Positions 36,608 through 46,241 of a DNA stretch of 64,000 nucleotides are shown in pieces. The stretch's first letter is position 1. Every line of letters begins with the position of its first letter. The notes beneath the pieces are model-generated. The model was not told the DNA's origin and did not search any database. It saw only the letters and a list, made by a program, of their open reading frames with translations. This DNA comes from Pseudonocardia broussonetiae (GTDB taxonomy: Bacteria; Actinomycetota; Actinomycetes; Mycobacteriales; Pseudonocardiaceae), in assembly GCF_013155125.1 (NCBI RefSeq), contig NZ_CP053564.1, forward strand, positions 2,425,501 through 2,489,500, in the 5' to 3' direction. The position numbers and the translations under genes are program-made.

Positions 36608-37708
36608 ATGACTGCAGCAACCGGGGGCACCACCGTGGGTGTGCCCCGCGAGTCGGGAGCGGACGAGCGGCGGGTCGCGCTCGTCCCGAAGGTCGTCGAG
36701 AAGCTCCGCACGCGGGGGGTCGAGGTCGTCGTCGAGTCCGGGGCCGGGCTCGGGGCGCTGATCCCCGACGAGCTCTACGTCGCGGCGGGCGCCACGATCG
36801 GCGACCCGTGGTCGGCGGACGTCGTCGTCAAGGTCGCGCCACCGAGCACCGAGGAGATCGGCCGGCTCCGCTCGGGCGCCACCCTGATCGGGTTCCTCGC
36901 CCCGCGCACCGCGCCCGAGTCGCTGGCGGCGCTCAAGGCCGCCGGGGTCGTCGCGTTCGCGATGGAGTCGATCCCGCGCATCTCGCGGGCCCAGTCGATG
37001 GACGCGCTGTCGTCGCAGGGCAACGTGGCGGGCTACAAGGCCGTCCTGCTCGCCGCCGAGCGCTCCACCCGCTTCTTCCCGATGCTCACCACCGCGGCGG
37101 GCACCGTGAAGCCGGCGCAGGCGCTGGTGCTCGGCGTGGGCGTGGCCGGGCTGCAGGCGCTGGCCACGGCCAAGCGCCTGGGGGCCCGCACCACCGGCTA
37201 CGACGTGCGCCCCGAGGTGGCCGACCAGGTCCGCTCACTGGGCGCGCAGTGGCTCGACCTCGGCATCGAGGCCGTCGGCGAGGGCGGCTACGCCCGTGAG
37301 CTCACCGACGACGAGCGCGCCGAGCAGCAGAAGCGCCTCGAGGAGGCCATCACCGGCTTCGACGTCGTCATCACCACCGCCAACGTGCCGGGCCGCAAGG
37401 CGCCGACGCTGGTCACGGCGCGGGCCGTCGAGGGCATGCGCCCGGGCAGCGTCGTCGTCGACATGGCGGGGGAGAGCGGCGGCAACTGCGAGCTGACGGA
37501 GGCCGGCGAGGTCATCGTGGCCCACGACGTCACGATCGCCTCCCCGCTGAACCTGCCCGCGACGATGCCCGAGCACGCCTCGGAGCTCTACGCCCGCAAC
37601 GTGTCGGCCCTGCTGGAACTGATGCTGGACGAGAACGGCGCGCTGGCGCCGGACTTCGACGACGAGGTGCTCGCGCAGTCCTGCGTCACCCGAGAGGTGA
37701 GTGCCTGA
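36608..37708 (+). CDS. pntAA: NAD(P) transhydrogenase subunit alpha, part 1 (NAD-binding)
   Basis: 366 aa. This is the soluble NAD(H)-binding subunit of the proton-translocating transhydrogenase, which passes hydride between NADH and NADP+ using the proton gradient. The alanine-dehydrogenase-like fold starts VGVPRESGADERRVALVPKVVEKL; the Rossmann motif is VLGVGVAGLQALATAKRLGA, and the RQD-loop-type segment is SIPRISRAQSMDALSSQGN. Followed by pntAB (TGATG overlap) and pntB, the three-gene arrangement of mycobacteria and Rhodospirillum. It appears to be leaderless. Confidence 0.95.
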   Translation: MTAATGGTTVGVPRESGADERRVALVPKVVEKLRTRGVEVVVESGAGLGALIPDELYVAAGATIGDPWSADVVVKVAPPSTEEIGRLRSGATLIGFLAPRTAPESLAALKAAGVVAFAMESIPRISRAQSMDALSSQGNVAGYKAVLLAAERSTRFFPMLTTAAGTVKPAQALVLGVGVAGLQALATAKRLGARTTGYDVRPEVADQVRSLGAQWLDLGIEAVGEGGYARELTDDERAEQQKRLEEAITGFDVVITTANVPGRKAPTLVTARAVEGMRPGSVVVDMAGESGGNCELTEAGEVIVAHDVTIASPLNLPATMPEHASELYARNVSALLELMLDENGALAPDFDDEVLAQSCVTREVSA

Positions 37709-38058
37709 TGAACGTCTCCATCCTCGCCGCCGACGCGACGGAGGCGGGCTCCTCGGGACTGCTCGCGAACATCGCGATCCTCGTGCTGGCCGGCTTCGTC
37801 GGCTTCGCGGTGATCTCGAAGGTGCCCAACACGCTGCACACGCCGCTGATGTCGGGCACCAACGCGATCCACGGCATCGTGCTGCTCGGCGGCATCATCG
37901 TGCTGGGGAGGCTGGAGGACCCGTCGATCGGTGACTCCATCATCCTCGTGGTCGCGATCGCCTTCGGCATGATCAACGTGATCGGCGGCTTCCTGGTCAC
38001 CGACCGGATGCTCGGCATGTTCAAGGCCAAGCCCGCGCAGAAGAAGGGCGACTCCTGA
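37708..38058 (+). CDS. pntAB: NAD(P) transhydrogenase subunit alpha, part 2 (membrane)
   Basis: 116 aa. A small membrane subunit with three predicted helices (about residues 18-38, 48-68, 78-100) that forms part of the proton channel. The conserved FVGFAVISKVPNTLHTPLMSGTNAIHGIV is split over 32-60, followed by the GFLVTDRMLGMF end. Coupled on both sides by TGATG overlaps. Confidence 0.95.
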   Translation: MNVSILAADATEAGSSGLLANIAILVLAGFVGFAVISKVPNTLHTPLMSGTNAIHGIVLLGGIIVLGRLEDPSIGDSIILVVAIAFGMINVIGGFLVTDRMLGMFKAKPAQKKGDS

Positions 38059-39440
38059 TGGACGTGCTCATCCCGATCCTCTACATCATCGCCTTCAGCC
38101 TGTTCATCTACGGCCTGATGGGCCTCACCGGCCCGAAGACGGCCGTGCGCGGCAACAAGATCGCCGCCGTCGGCATGACGATCGCGGTGGTGGCCACGCT
38201 GCTGACCGTCACGCACAACTGGATCCTCATCATCGTGGGCCTGGTGGTCGGCACGGCGCTGGGCGTGCCGTCGGCCCAGAAGGTCCAGATGACGGCGGTG
38301 CCGCAGATGGTGGCGCTGTTCAACGGTGTCGGCGGCGGCGCGGTGGCGCTCATCGCGTGGTCGGAGTTCCGCACCACCGAGTCGTTCTCCGGCGTGCCCA
38401 CCTACGTCATCGTGGCGTCGCTGTTCGCGGCGATCATCGGCTCGGTCTCGTTCTGGGGCTCGATCATCGCCTACGGCAAGCTGCAGGAGATCCTGCCCGG
38501 CCGCCCGATCGGCCTGGGCCGCGCGCAGCAGTTCGTCAACGTCCTGCTGCTGGCCGGCGCCGTCGCCTGCGCGATCGTCGCCGGGCTGGGCGGGGCGGCC
38601 GAGATCTGGATCATCGGCCTGCTGGTGGTCGCGGCCGTGCTCGGCGTCCTGGTGGTGCTGCCCATCGGCGGCGCCGACATGCCGGTCGTCATCTCGCTGC
38701 TCAACGCGCTCACCGGCCTCTCCGCCGCCGCGGCGGGCCTCGCGCTCGACAACACGGCGATGATCGTCGCGGGCATGATCGTCGGGGCGTCGGGCTCGAT
38801 CCTCACCAACCAGATGGCCGTGGCCATGAACCGCACGATCCCGGCGATCGTCGCGGGCGGCTTCGGCGGCACGACGCTGGTCCCCGGCGCCGACGACGGG
38901 GTCGACCGCACGGTGAAGTCGACGTCCGCGGCCGACGCCGCCGTGCAGATGGCGTACGCGTCCTCGGTGATCGTCGTCCCGGGCTACGGGCTCGCCGTCG
39001 CGCAGGCGCAGCACGCGGTCAAGGACATGGCCAAGCTGCTGGAGGCCAAGGGCGTCGAGGTCAAGTACGCGATCCACCCGGTGGCCGGGCGCATGCCGGG
39101 CCACATGAACGTCCTGCTCGCCGAGGCCGACGTCTCCTACGACGCGCTCAAGGAGATGGACGACATCAACGACGAGTTCTCCCGCACCGACGTCACGCTG
39201 GTGATCGGGGCGAACGACGTCACCAACCCGGCGGCCCGCTCGGACGCGTCGAGCCCGATCTACGGCATGCCGATCCTCAACGTCGACCAGAGCCACTCGG
39301 TGATCGTGCTCAAGCGCTCCATGAGCAGCGGCTTCGCCGGCATCGACAACCCGCTGTTCTACGCCGACAACACCGCGATGCTGTTCGGCGACGCGAAGAA
39401 GTCGGTCGCCGCGGTCACCGAGGAGCTCAAGGCGCTGTAG
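38058..39440 (+). CDS. pntB: NAD(P) transhydrogenase subunit beta
   Basis: 460 aa, normal length. It has nine or so membrane helices (1-265) that complete the proton path and a C-terminal NADP(H)-binding domain (about 280-460) with VPGYGLAVAQAQHAV, PVAGRMPGHMNVLLAEA and the GANDVTNPAA loop, all diagnostic. Its start is coupled to pntAB. No terminator hairpin is obvious before the next gene, 51 bp away. Confidence 0.96.
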   Translation: MDVLIPILYIIAFSLFIYGLMGLTGPKTAVRGNKIAAVGMTIAVVATLLTVTHNWILIIVGLVVGTALGVPSAQKVQMTAVPQMVALFNGVGGGAVALIAWSEFRTTESFSGVPTYVIVASLFAAIIGSVSFWGSIIAYGKLQEILPGRPIGLGRAQQFVNVLLLAGAVACAIVAGLGGAAEIWIIGLLVVAAVLGVLVVLPIGGADMPVVISLLNALTGLSAAAAGLALDNTAMIVAGMIVGASGSILTNQMAVAMNRTIPAIVAGGFGGTTLVPGADDGVDRTVKSTSAADAAVQMAYASSVIVVPGYGLAVAQAQHAVKDMAKLLEAKGVEVKYAIHPVAGRMPGHMNVLLAEADVSYDALKEMDDINDEFSRTDVTLVIGANDVTNPAARSDASSPIYGMPILNVDQSHSVIVLKRSMSSGFAGIDNPLFYADNTAMLFGDAKKSVAAVTEELKAL

Positions 39441-39478
39441 GTCCGTCCCACCCTGCGTCACCGCGCCCGCGCCCCGAG

Positions 39479-39491
39479 TAGCGTCGCGGGC
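39479..39491 (+). promoter_or_regulatory. Leaderless promoter of the PEP-synthase-like gene
   Basis: TAGCGT (39479-39484) is followed by 7 nt and then the GTG at 39492; no ribosome-binding site is present. The same TAGCGT hexamer lies before the cytosine permease and eccB genes. Confidence 0.55.
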
Positions 39492-42095
39492 GTGACGGCA
39501 GTGGTGGCTCTCGGTGACGTCGGCCGCGCCGACGTCACCGTGGCGGGTGGCAAGGGCGCGAACCTCGGCGAGCTGGTGCGGGCGGGCCTGCCGGTCCCGC
39601 CGGGGTTCGTGGTTCCGACCGCCGCGTACGACGCGTTCGTCGCCGCGGCGGGGATCGGTGCGGAGGTCGTGGCGCTGGCCCGCACGGGCGGACCCGGCGC
39701 GGCCGACGCCATCGCGGCCCTGTTCGCCGCGCACGAGCCGCCCGCCGACTGGGCCGACGCGATCACGGCCGGGTACGCGGGGCTGGGCGGCGGGCCGGTC
39801 GCCGTCCGCTCGTCGGCGACGGCGGAGGACCTCGAGGGCGCGAGCTCCGCCGGGCAGCAGGACACCTACCTCCACGTCGAGGGGGAGGCGGCGGTGCTCG
39901 CCGCCGTCCGGGACTGCTGGGCCTCGCTGTGGACCGGGCGCGCGATGGCCTACCGCTCGCGGGCGGGCGTCGACCCGGCGGGCGTGAGCCTGGCCGTCGT
40001 CGTCCAGCGGATGGTCGACGCCCGGGCCGCCGGCGTCCTGTTCACCGCCGACCCGACGACCGGTCGCCGCGACCGCGCCGCGGTGAGCGCGGCGTGGGGG
40101 CTGGGCGAGTCGGTCGTCGGCGGGACGGTGAGCACCGACGACCTCGTCGTCGACGCGGCCACCGGCGCCGTCGTCGCGCGGCACGTCGCCGACAAGGCGG
40201 TGATGACCGTCCCGGGGGCGACGGGCACGCGCGAGGTGGCGGTGCCGCCGGGCCGCCGCCGCGAGCCGGTGCTCGACGACGCCGCCGCGGCCGAGCTCGT
40301 GGCGCTGGGCGTCCGGATCGCCGCGCACTTCGGCGCGCCGCAGGACGTCGAGTGGGTCCGGGACACCGGCGGGGCGTTCCACGTCGTGCAGGCCCGGCCG
40401 GTCACGGCGCTGCCCGAGCCCACCGGCGACGTCCCGACGAGCTGGCCCGTGCCGTACCCGGGGGGCACGTACTTCCGCGCGAGCATCGTCGAGCAGATGC
40501 CCGACCCGCTGACGCCGCTGTTCGCCGACCTCGTCGACGGATCGGTGACCCGCTCGCTGGGCGAGCTCATGGCGACCGCACTGGGCGACCCGCTGCGCGA
40601 GGGCGACCTGGCGTTCCCCACGGTCAACGGCTACGCGTACTACTTCTACCGCAACGCCGGGCTGGTCCGGATGACGCTGCGGACGCCGCAGGCGGTCCGG
40701 GCGCTGTCCGGTCCGGGCGGCTCGACGGCCCGGGGCGGGGTCACCGCCTGGCGGGAGACGGCGCACCCGGCCTACGCCGCCGCCGTCGCGGAGTGGGCGG
40801 ACCGCGACCCCGCGCTGCTCACCGCGGCCGAGGTGCTCGACGGCGTCTCGGCGCTGCTCGACGCCGGTACGCGCTACTACACCGCGGTCCAGTCGATCAT
40901 CCCGCTGGCGGCGGGGTCGGAGATCGTGTTCACCGCGTTCTACGACCGGCTGGTCCGCCGGCAGGGCGAGCCGCCCGCGCAGGCGCTGCTCGTCGGGTTC
41001 GACAGCAGGCCGCTGCAGGCCGAGAAGTCGCTGCACGACCTGGCCCTCGCGCCCCGCGACGCCGACTGGGACGACCGCTTCCGCCGCCACCTCGCCGAGT
41101 TCGGGCACACCGTCTACAACCTCGACTTCGCGAGCCCGGTGCCCGCCGACGACCCGGAGCCGCTGCTCGCCACGATCCGGTTCTTCGCCGAGGGCGGCGG
41201 CACCCACCCCCACGAGCGGCAGCGGCGGGCGGCGGCGCAGCGCGACGAGCTGACCCACCTCGCCCGCGCCCGGCTCGACCCGGTGCGCCGCGCGCTGTTC
41301 GACCGGCTGCTGGCCGCGGCGCAGTCCACCGGCCCGGTCCGCGAGGACGCGCTGGCCGACGTCGGGCTGGCGTGGCCCACCATGCGCCGGATGCTGCGCG
41401 AGCTCGGGCGCCGGCTCGCCCTGGACGGCGTGGTCGCCGACGCCGACGACGTGTTCTGGCTGCACCACGACGAGCTCCGCGCCCTGGCCGGCGGCACCGA
41501 GCGGCCCGACCTGCGCGCCGAGGTCGCCGAGCGCCGGATGGTCTGGCGCGGGCAGCGCCGCGCCGTCCCGCCGCAGATGCTGCCGGAGCGGCCGTGGCTG
41601 AGCCGGGCGCTGTCGTCGGTGATGCCCGCGCGCGAGGGCGGGGGCACCGGGGCGGTGGTGCGGGGGGTCGGCGCCGGGTCTGGCCGCGTGACGGCCCCCG
41701 CGCGCGTCCTCGACGGCCCGGCCGACTTCGCGTCGCTGGTGCCGGGGGAGGTGCTCGTCGCCCGGATCACCACGCCCGCGTGGACGCCGCTGTTCGCGAT
41801 GGCCGCGGCCGTCGTCACCGACGTCGGCGGGCCCCTGAGCCACGGCTCCATCGTCGCCCGCGAGTACGGGATCCCGGCCGTGCTCGGCACCGGGTCGGCC
41901 ACGAGCCGGATCCGCACCGGGCAGGAGGTCCTCGTCGACGGCGACGCCGGCACGGTCACGCTGCTCGACGAGGCCGACGACGAACCGGCCGCGGTCCGCC
42001 CGCCGTCGCGGGCGGGGTGGGTCCTGGCGGGCGTCGCGGGTGCGCTGGTGCTGGCCCGGCGGCGGAGGCGGCGTCGGCTACGGTCGGGGGCGTGA
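39492..42095 (+). CDS. Phosphoenolpyruvate synthase / rifampicin phosphotransferase-like dikinase
   Basis: 867 aa. An ATP-grasp domain (about 1-310) carries GGKGANLGELVRAGLPVPPGF, VRSSATAEDLEGASSAGQQD and EWVRDTGGAFHVVQARPVT. A long middle domain follows, then a swivelling phosphohistidine domain with GGPLSHGSIVAREYGIPAVLG, where His carries the phosphate. LSH rather than TCH, and the total length, match rifampicin phosphotransferases better than gluconeogenic PEP synthase, but the substrate is not proven. The C-terminus has a short hydrophobic stretch followed by seven Arg, unusual for a cytosolic enzyme. Its TGA overlaps the next GTG. Confidence 0.8.
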   Translation: MTAVVALGDVGRADVTVAGGKGANLGELVRAGLPVPPGFVVPTAAYDAFVAAAGIGAEVVALARTGGPGAADAIAALFAAHEPPADWADAITAGYAGLGGGPVAVRSSATAEDLEGASSAGQQDTYLHVEGEAAVLAAVRDCWASLWTGRAMAYRSRAGVDPAGVSLAVVVQRMVDARAAGVLFTADPTTGRRDRAAVSAAWGLGESVVGGTVSTDDLVVDAATGAVVARHVADKAVMTVPGATGTREVAVPPGRRREPVLDDAAAAELVALGVRIAAHFGAPQDVEWVRDTGGAFHVVQARPVTALPEPTGDVPTSWPVPYPGGTYFRASIVEQMPDPLTPLFADLVDGSVTRSLGELMATALGDPLREGDLAFPTVNGYAYYFYRNAGLVRMTLRTPQAVRALSGPGGSTARGGVTAWRETAHPAYAAAVAEWADRDPALLTAAEVLDGVSALLDAGTRYYTAVQSIIPLAAGSEIVFTAFYDRLVRRQGEPPAQALLVGFDSRPLQAEKSLHDLALAPRDADWDDRFRRHLAEFGHTVYNLDFASPVPADDPEPLLATIRFFAEGGGTHPHERQRRAAAQRDELTHLARARLDPVRRALFDRLLAAAQSTGPVREDALADVGLAWPTMRRMLRELGRRLALDGVVADADDVFWLHHDELRALAGGTERPDLRAEVAERRMVWRGQRRAVPPQMLPERPWLSRALSSVMPAREGGGTGAVVRGVGAGSGRVTAPARVLDGPADFASLVPGEVLVARITTPAWTPLFAMAAAVVTDVGGPLSHGSIVAREYGIPAVLGTGSATSRIRTGQEVLVDGDAGTVTLLDEADDEPAAVRPPSRAGWVLAGVAGALVLARRRRRRRLRSGA
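42079..42091 (+). promoter_or_regulatory. Possible internal leaderless promoter of the methyltransferase gene
   Basis: TACGGT (42079-42084) lies inside the end of the upstream gene and 7 nt before the GTG at 42092. It fits TANNNT and would allow separate expression of the methyltransferase gene. Confidence 0.35.
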
Positions 42096-42787
42096 TCGAC
42101 CTCGGCCGCGTCTGCGCGCTCTACCGCACCCACGCCGCCGACCTGGCCCGCGTCGTCGAGGAGCAGCGGCGGTTCCGCGAGGCGACGCCGTCGATGACGC
42201 CGCAGCTCGACGACGTCGAGGCCGAGGTGACCTACCTCCTGCTGCGCGATGCGCGGCCGGCGCACGTCATGGAGCTGGGCACCTTCCACGGCTGGTCGAC
42301 GAGCTGGATCCTGCGGGCGCTGCGCGACAACGGGTCCGGCCACCTGCACTCGTTCGACCGCATCGACAACGTGCGGCGCACGGTGCCCCCGGAGCTGGCG
42401 GCCGACCGGTGGACCTTCGTCCTGGGCGACGTCCGCGAGCGCCTCGCCGACGTGCCGCGCGACGCGGGCTACCTGTTCGTCGACGCCGCGCACACCGCGT
42501 CGTTCGCGCGGTGGTTCCTCGCCGAGCTGTTCCCGCTGGTGCCGGCCGGGATCCCGGTGAGCGTGCACGACGTCCACCACGGGCGCCGGGTCCTGCCCCT
42601 GACCGAGGGTGCGGTCGTGCTGCGCTGGATGCGGGAGCACGGCGTCACCGGGTTCACGGCGTCGCGCCGACGGGCGCCGGAGGCGTTCACCCGGATCGCG
42701 GAGGTCCGCGCCGAGCTCGGCCTGACCGGGGCCCGCGGCACGACGCGCAACCCGATGCTGTGGTTCACGATGCCGGCGCTGCGCTGA
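42092..42787 (+). CDS. Class I SAM-dependent methyltransferase
   Basis: 231 aa. The SAM-binding motif is HVMELGTFHGWSTSWIL (about residues 57-73), followed by an acidic loop HSFDRIDN, a middle FVLGDVRERL and post-motif FVDAAHTASFARWF. It resembles the Methyltransf_24/cephalosporin-hydroxylase-like group. The start overlaps the dikinase stop as GTGA, so both may be made together. The 3' end overlaps the convergent MFS gene by 23 bp. The acceptor is unknown. Confidence 0.8.
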   Translation: MIDLGRVCALYRTHAADLARVVEEQRRFREATPSMTPQLDDVEAEVTYLLLRDARPAHVMELGTFHGWSTSWILRALRDNGSGHLHSFDRIDNVRRTVPPELAADRWTFVLGDVRERLADVPRDAGYLFVDAAHTASFARWFLAELFPLVPAGIPVSVHDVHHGRRVLPLTEGAVVLRWMREHGVTGFTASRRRAPEAFTRIAEVRAELGLTGARGTTRNPMLWFTMPALR

Positions 42788-44039
42788 CCTCGGCGGGCAC
42801 GTCGAGGGGGTGGGCGATCTCGTCGCGGTGCAGGCGCCAGCCCAGGATCGCCGCGATCGACAGGAACACCGGGATCGCGCCGGCCAGCAGGAACGTCAGC
42901 GGCAGGCCCAGCGCGTCGCCGACCGGCCCGGCCAAGGCCATCGAGATCGGCATCAGCGCCAGCGAGACGAAGAAGTCCAGGCTGGACACCCGGCCCAGCA
43001 GGTGCGGCGGCACGCGGCGCTGCAGCAGCGTGCCCCAGATGACGGTGGCCGCCGCCCCGGTGACGCCGACGACGAACGCCGCGGCGCCCATGACCCAGAG
43101 CAGGTCGGTGACGCCGAGGACGACCAGCGGCAGCGAGCCCGCGCCCCACAGCAGGATCATCCAGGTGAGGTAGCGCCGGGGCAGCCGACCCGCGGAGGCG
43201 GCGACCGAGCCGACCACCCCGCCGACGCCGTAGCTCGCCAGCACGAACGCGTAGCCGCCCGGCCCGGAGCCGGTCTGGTCGCGCACCGCGAACGGCACGA
43301 GCACCTCGATCGGGCCGATGATCAGCAGGACGAGCACCGAGGCGAAGGCCAGCGTCGCGAACAGCCAGCCGGTGCGCAGGAAGTAGCCGAAGCCCTCGCG
43401 CAGGTCGGCGAGCACCGACGCGGGGCCGTCGGCGCGCGCGGCGACCGGCGCCACCCGCATCACCAGCAGCGGCAGCAGGGCCACGACGTTGGCCACGGCG
43501 GCCGCGACGATCGCGGTGCCCGGCAGGAACGCGCTGACCAGCACGCCGGCCAGCGCCGGACCCAGCGCCTGCATGACGACCGGGCGCAGCGTCCCCTCGA
43601 CGCCGTTGGCCGCCAGGAGCTCGTCGGCGGGCAGCAGCGTGGGCAGCAGGGCGGAGTAGGCCGGGAAGTAGAAGCCCTCCGCGGAGCCGAGCACCAGCGA
43701 GGCGACGGCCAGGTGCCACAGCTGCAGCGAGCCCGTCAGCGAGAGGGCGGCCGCGGCGCCGGCCGCGACCACCCGCACCGACTCCACCCCGATGAGCAGC
43801 GCGCGGCGCGGCAGCCGATCGGCCGCGATCCCGCCCACGAGCACGCTGGCGAGCAGGCCGACGCTGCCCGCCGCGACGACGAGCGAGAGCTCCGACGGCC
43901 CGCCGCCGAGCGCGATGACCTGGTAGACCACGGCCAGCAGCCAGACGCCCGTGGCGAACAGCGAGGACGCCATCGACGCCACCAGGAGCCGGTAGTCGCG
44001 GTGGCGGAAGGGGCGGAGCGGGCGCGGCAGCGTCGTCAC
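42765..44039 (-). CDS. MFS transporter (MFS_3, EntS-like)
   Basis: 424 aa with about 12 membrane helices. It begins [28 protein letters not shown], the usual start of MFS_3 exporters, with the loop 2-3 motif [14 protein letters not shown]. This group includes enterobactin and macrolide exporters, so export of a small molecule is likely, but the substrate is unknown. The GTG start at 44039 has no clear ribosome-binding site. It is transcribed away from infA and converges with the methyltransferase gene. Confidence 0.85.
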   Translation of the reverse strand: MTTLPRPLRPFRHRDYRLLVASMASSLFATGVWLLAVVYQVIALGGGPSELSLVVAAGSVGLLASVLVGGIAADRLPRRALLIGVESVRVVAAGAAAALSLTGSLQLWHLAVASLVLGSAEGFYFPAYSALLPTLLPADELLAANGVEGTLRPVVMQALGPALAGVLVSAFLPGTAIVAAAVANVVALLPLLVMRVAPVAARADGPASVLADLREGFGYFLRTGWLFATLAFASVLVLLIIGPIEVLVPFAVRDQTGSGPGGYAFVLASYGVGGVVGSVAASAGRLPRRYLTWMILLWGAGSLPLVVLGVTDLLWVMGAAAFVVGVTGAAATVIWGTLLQRRVPPHLLGRVSSLDFFVSLALMPISMALAGPVGDALGLPLTFLLAGAIPVFLSIAAILGWRLHRDEIAHPLDVPAEVSAAPAS

Positions 44040-44289
44040 GGCCGAAGCTCACCACTTCGACGCGGGTGCAGGTCAACCGAGATCCCGTGCGCGTGTACCC
44101 CATGTGCGGGTCGGTGCGCAACGGTTGTACTCTGGACGTTCGGTGCGCCTCTGTGCGTCCCGGGATGCATCTGCAGCCGTCGTGCCGTTCGAGGTAGCAC
44201 CTCTGAGGGACCAGCGGTCCCGGGCCGGCGGACAGGCGCCACCAGCACGACGTCAACTGTACGTACACCTGTCACGGATCGCGGAGGAC
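44040..44289. promoter_or_regulatory. Divergent intergenic region, MFS gene / infA
   Basis: A 250-bp region driving infA rightward and the MFS gene leftward. TACTCT (44128-44133) fits a -10 for infA with no clear -35, giving a leader of about 150 nt. On the minus strand TTGACC (complement of 44070-44075) could be a -35 for the MFS gene, without a clear -10. GCGGAGGAC precedes infA. Confidence 0.4.
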
Positions 44290-44511
44290 ATGGCCAAGAA
44301 GGACGGGGCGATCGAGGTCGAGGGCCGGGTCGTCGAACCCCTGCCGAACGCGATGTTCCGCGTGGAGCTGGAGAACGGGCACCGGGTCCTCGCCCACATC
44401 AGCGGCAAGATGCGGCAGCACTACATCCGGATCCTCCCCGAGGACCGCGTGGTGGTGGAGCTGTCTCCGTACGACCTCACCCGCGGCCGCATCGTCTACC
44501 GCTACAAGTGA
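44290..44511 (+). CDS. infA: Translation initiation factor IF-1
   Basis: 73 aa, normal length. An S1-type OB-fold protein that blocks the A site during initiation. The sequence [20 protein letters not shown] is followed by the RNA-binding [24 protein letters not shown] core and ends GRIVYRYK. The ATG at 44290 follows GGAGGAC; upstream in-frame codons are non-coding. rpmJ follows after 25 bp. First gene of the infA-rpmJ-rpsM-rpsK-rpsD-rpoA-rplQ series. Confidence 0.98.
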   Translation: MAKKDGAIEVEGRVVEPLPNAMFRVELENGHRVLAHISGKMRQHYIRILPEDRVVVELSPYDLTRGRIVYRYK

Positions 44512-44536
44512 CCGACCAACTGAGAGAGCGACGGAC

Positions 44537-44650
44537 GTGAAGGTCCAGCCGAGCGTCAAGAAGATCTGCGACAAGTGCAAGGTGATCCGCCGTCACGGCC
44601 GGGTCATGGTGATCTGCGAGAACCTGCGCCACAAGCAGCGCCAGGGCTGA
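44537..44650 (+). CDS. rpmJ: 50S ribosomal protein L36, zinc type
   Basis: 37 aa, too short to stand out by length but unmistakable. The zinc ligands Cys11, Cys14, Cys27 and His32 are all present, starting [19 protein letters not shown] and ending HKQRQG. The GTG start is preceded by GAGAGAGCGACGG. This is the zinc-requiring form; a zinc-free paralogue, often present elsewhere in actinobacteria, is not in the window. A gap of 173 bp precedes rpsM. Confidence 0.97.
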   Translation: MKVQPSVKKICDKCKVIRRHGRVMVICENLRHKQRQG

Positions 44651-44823
44651 TCGCCCCGCAGTTCTTCGTCCACAGGACGCAGCAACACAGAGGAACCCGA
44701 CGCACCTACCGCGCCACACGGGCGCAACCCACCCCCGGAACCAGGCCGGGGCCCGGAACTACAGCGGCTCCGGGACGGGCGTCGGGCAGACCTGGACACG
44801 GTTACGACAGGAGAAACCGCCGC

Positions 44824-45204
44824 ATGGCACGTCTTTCCGGCGTCGACCTCCCCCGCGACAAGCGGATGGAGATCGCGCTCACCTACATCTTCGGGATCGG
44901 TCGCACCCGCTCCCTGGAGATCCTCACCGCCACGGGCATCGACCGCGACCTGCGCTCGAAGGACCTGACGGACGACGACCTCACCAAGCTCCGCACGTAC
45001 ATCGAGGAGCACCTGCGCGTCGAGGGCGACCTGCGCCGTGAGGTGCAGGCCGACATCCGCCGCAAGATCGAGATCGGCTGCTACCAGGGGATCCGGCACC
45101 GCCGGGGTCTGCCGGTGCGCGGCCAGCGCACCAAGACCAACGCCCGCGGCCGCAAGGGACCGAAGAAGACGGTCGCCGGCAAGAAGAAGGCAGGTAAGAA
45201 GTAA
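44824..45204 (+). CDS. rpsM: 30S ribosomal protein S13
   Basis: 126 aa, normal length. It lies at the top of the 30S head, contacts tRNAs and forms bridge B1 with L5. It begins [21 protein letters not shown], with the [11 protein letters not shown] helix-hairpin-helix and the basic tail [22 protein letters not shown], split by the usual Gly. ACAGGAGAAA precedes the ATG at 44824; longer in-frame openings upstream are not coding. It overlaps rpsK by one base (TAATG). Confidence 0.98.
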   Translation: MARLSGVDLPRDKRMEIALTYIFGIGRTRSLEILTATGIDRDLRSKDLTDDDLTKLRTYIEEHLRVEGDLRREVQADIRRKIEIGCYQGIRHRRGLPVRGQRTKTNARGRKGPKKTVAGKKKAGKK

Positions 45205-45611
45205 TGCCGCCCCGCACTCGCCAGCAGGCCGGACCCAAGAAGGTCCGTCGCAAGGAGAAGAAGAACGTCGCCCACGGGCACGCTCACATCAAGAGCACGT
45301 TCAACAACACGATCGTGTCGATCACCGACCCGACCGGTGCCGTGATCGCGTGGGCCTCCGCGGGCCACGTCGGTTTCAAGGGCTCGCGCAAGTCCACGCC
45401 GTTCGCCGCGCAGATGGCCGCCGAGAGCTGCGCCCGCAAGGCGGCGGAGCACGGCATGAAGAAGGTCGACGTGTTCGTCAAGGGCCCCGGGTCCGGCCGC
45501 GAGACCGCGATCCGTTCCCTGCAGGCCGCCGGCCTCGAGGTCGGCACGATCTCCGACGTGACCCCGCAGCCGCACAACGGCTGCCGTCCGCCCAAGCGGC
45601 GCCGGGTCTAG
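45204..45611 (+). CDS. rpsK: 30S ribosomal protein S11
   Basis: 135 aa, normal length. It is a 30S platform protein near the E site. The core includes [20 protein letters not shown], the conserved [11 protein letters not shown], and the [15 protein letters not shown] segment, ending PPKRRRV. Translation is coupled to rpsM. rpsD follows after 15 bp behind GGGGAGGAGA. Confidence 0.98.
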   Translation: MPPRTRQQAGPKKVRRKEKKNVAHGHAHIKSTFNNTIVSITDPTGAVIAWASAGHVGFKGSRKSTPFAAQMAAESCARKAAEHGMKKVDVFVKGPGSGRETAIRSLQAAGLEVGTISDVTPQPHNGCRPPKRRRV

Positions 45612-45626
45612 GGGAGGAGACGAGAG

Positions 45627-46232
45627 ATGGCTCGCTACACCGGACCCATGACGCGCAAGTCGCGTCGCCTCAAGGTCGACCTCGTCGGCGGTGACCAGGC
45701 CTTCGAGCGCCGCCCGTACCCGCCCGGCCAGCACGGCCGGATCCGCATCAAGGAGACCGAGTACCTCCTGCAGATGCAGGAGAAGCAGAAGGCCCGATTC
45801 GCGTACGGCGTGCTGGAGAAGCAGTTCCGCCGCTACTACGAGGAGGCCAACCGTCGCCAGGGCAAGACCGGTGACAACCTGCTGCAGATCCTCGAGACCC
45901 GCCTCGACAACGTCGTGTACCGCGCGGGCCTGGCCCGCACGCGGCGCATGGCCCGTCAGCTCGTGAACCACGGCCACTTCCTGGTCAACGGCCAGAAGGT
46001 CGACATCCCGAGCTTCCGCGTCTCCCAGTACGACGTGATCGACGTCAAGCCGAAGTCGGTCAACACGGACCCGTTCATCATCGCCAAGGAGCTCCTCGGC
46101 GACCGTCCGGTTCCGGCGTGGCTGCAGGTCGTCCCCTCGAACCTGCGCATCCTGGTCCACCAGCTGCCCGAGCGTGCGCAGATCGACACGCAGGTCACCG
46201 AGCAGCTGATCGTCGAGCTCTACTCCAAGTAG
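45627..46232 (+). CDS. rpsD: 30S ribosomal protein S4
   Basis: 201 aa, normal length. A primary 16S-binding protein at the mRNA entry and a known repressor of alpha operons. It begins MARYTGPMTRKSRRLKVDLVG without the N-terminal Cys zinc site, and contains RPYPPGQHGR and the S4 RNA-binding domain RLDNVVYRAGLARTRRMARQ. It is followed by two hairpins before rpoA. Confidence 0.98.
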   Translation: MARYTGPMTRKSRRLKVDLVGGDQAFERRPYPPGQHGRIRIKETEYLLQMQEKQKARFAYGVLEKQFRRYYEEANRRQGKTGDNLLQILETRLDNVVYRAGLARTRRMARQLVNHGHFLVNGQKVDIPSFRVSQYDVIDVKPKSVNTDPFIIAKELLGDRPVPAWLQVVPSNLRILVHQLPERAQIDTQVTEQLIVELYSK

Positions 46233-46241
46233 AGCTGGACA

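Noticed and set aside
39441..39491. Rifamycin-associated element upstream of the dikinase gene
   Set aside because: The short intergenic stretch contains no recognisable inverted GGGGCTTGCGGCAAGGC-type element, so rifamycin induction is not supported.
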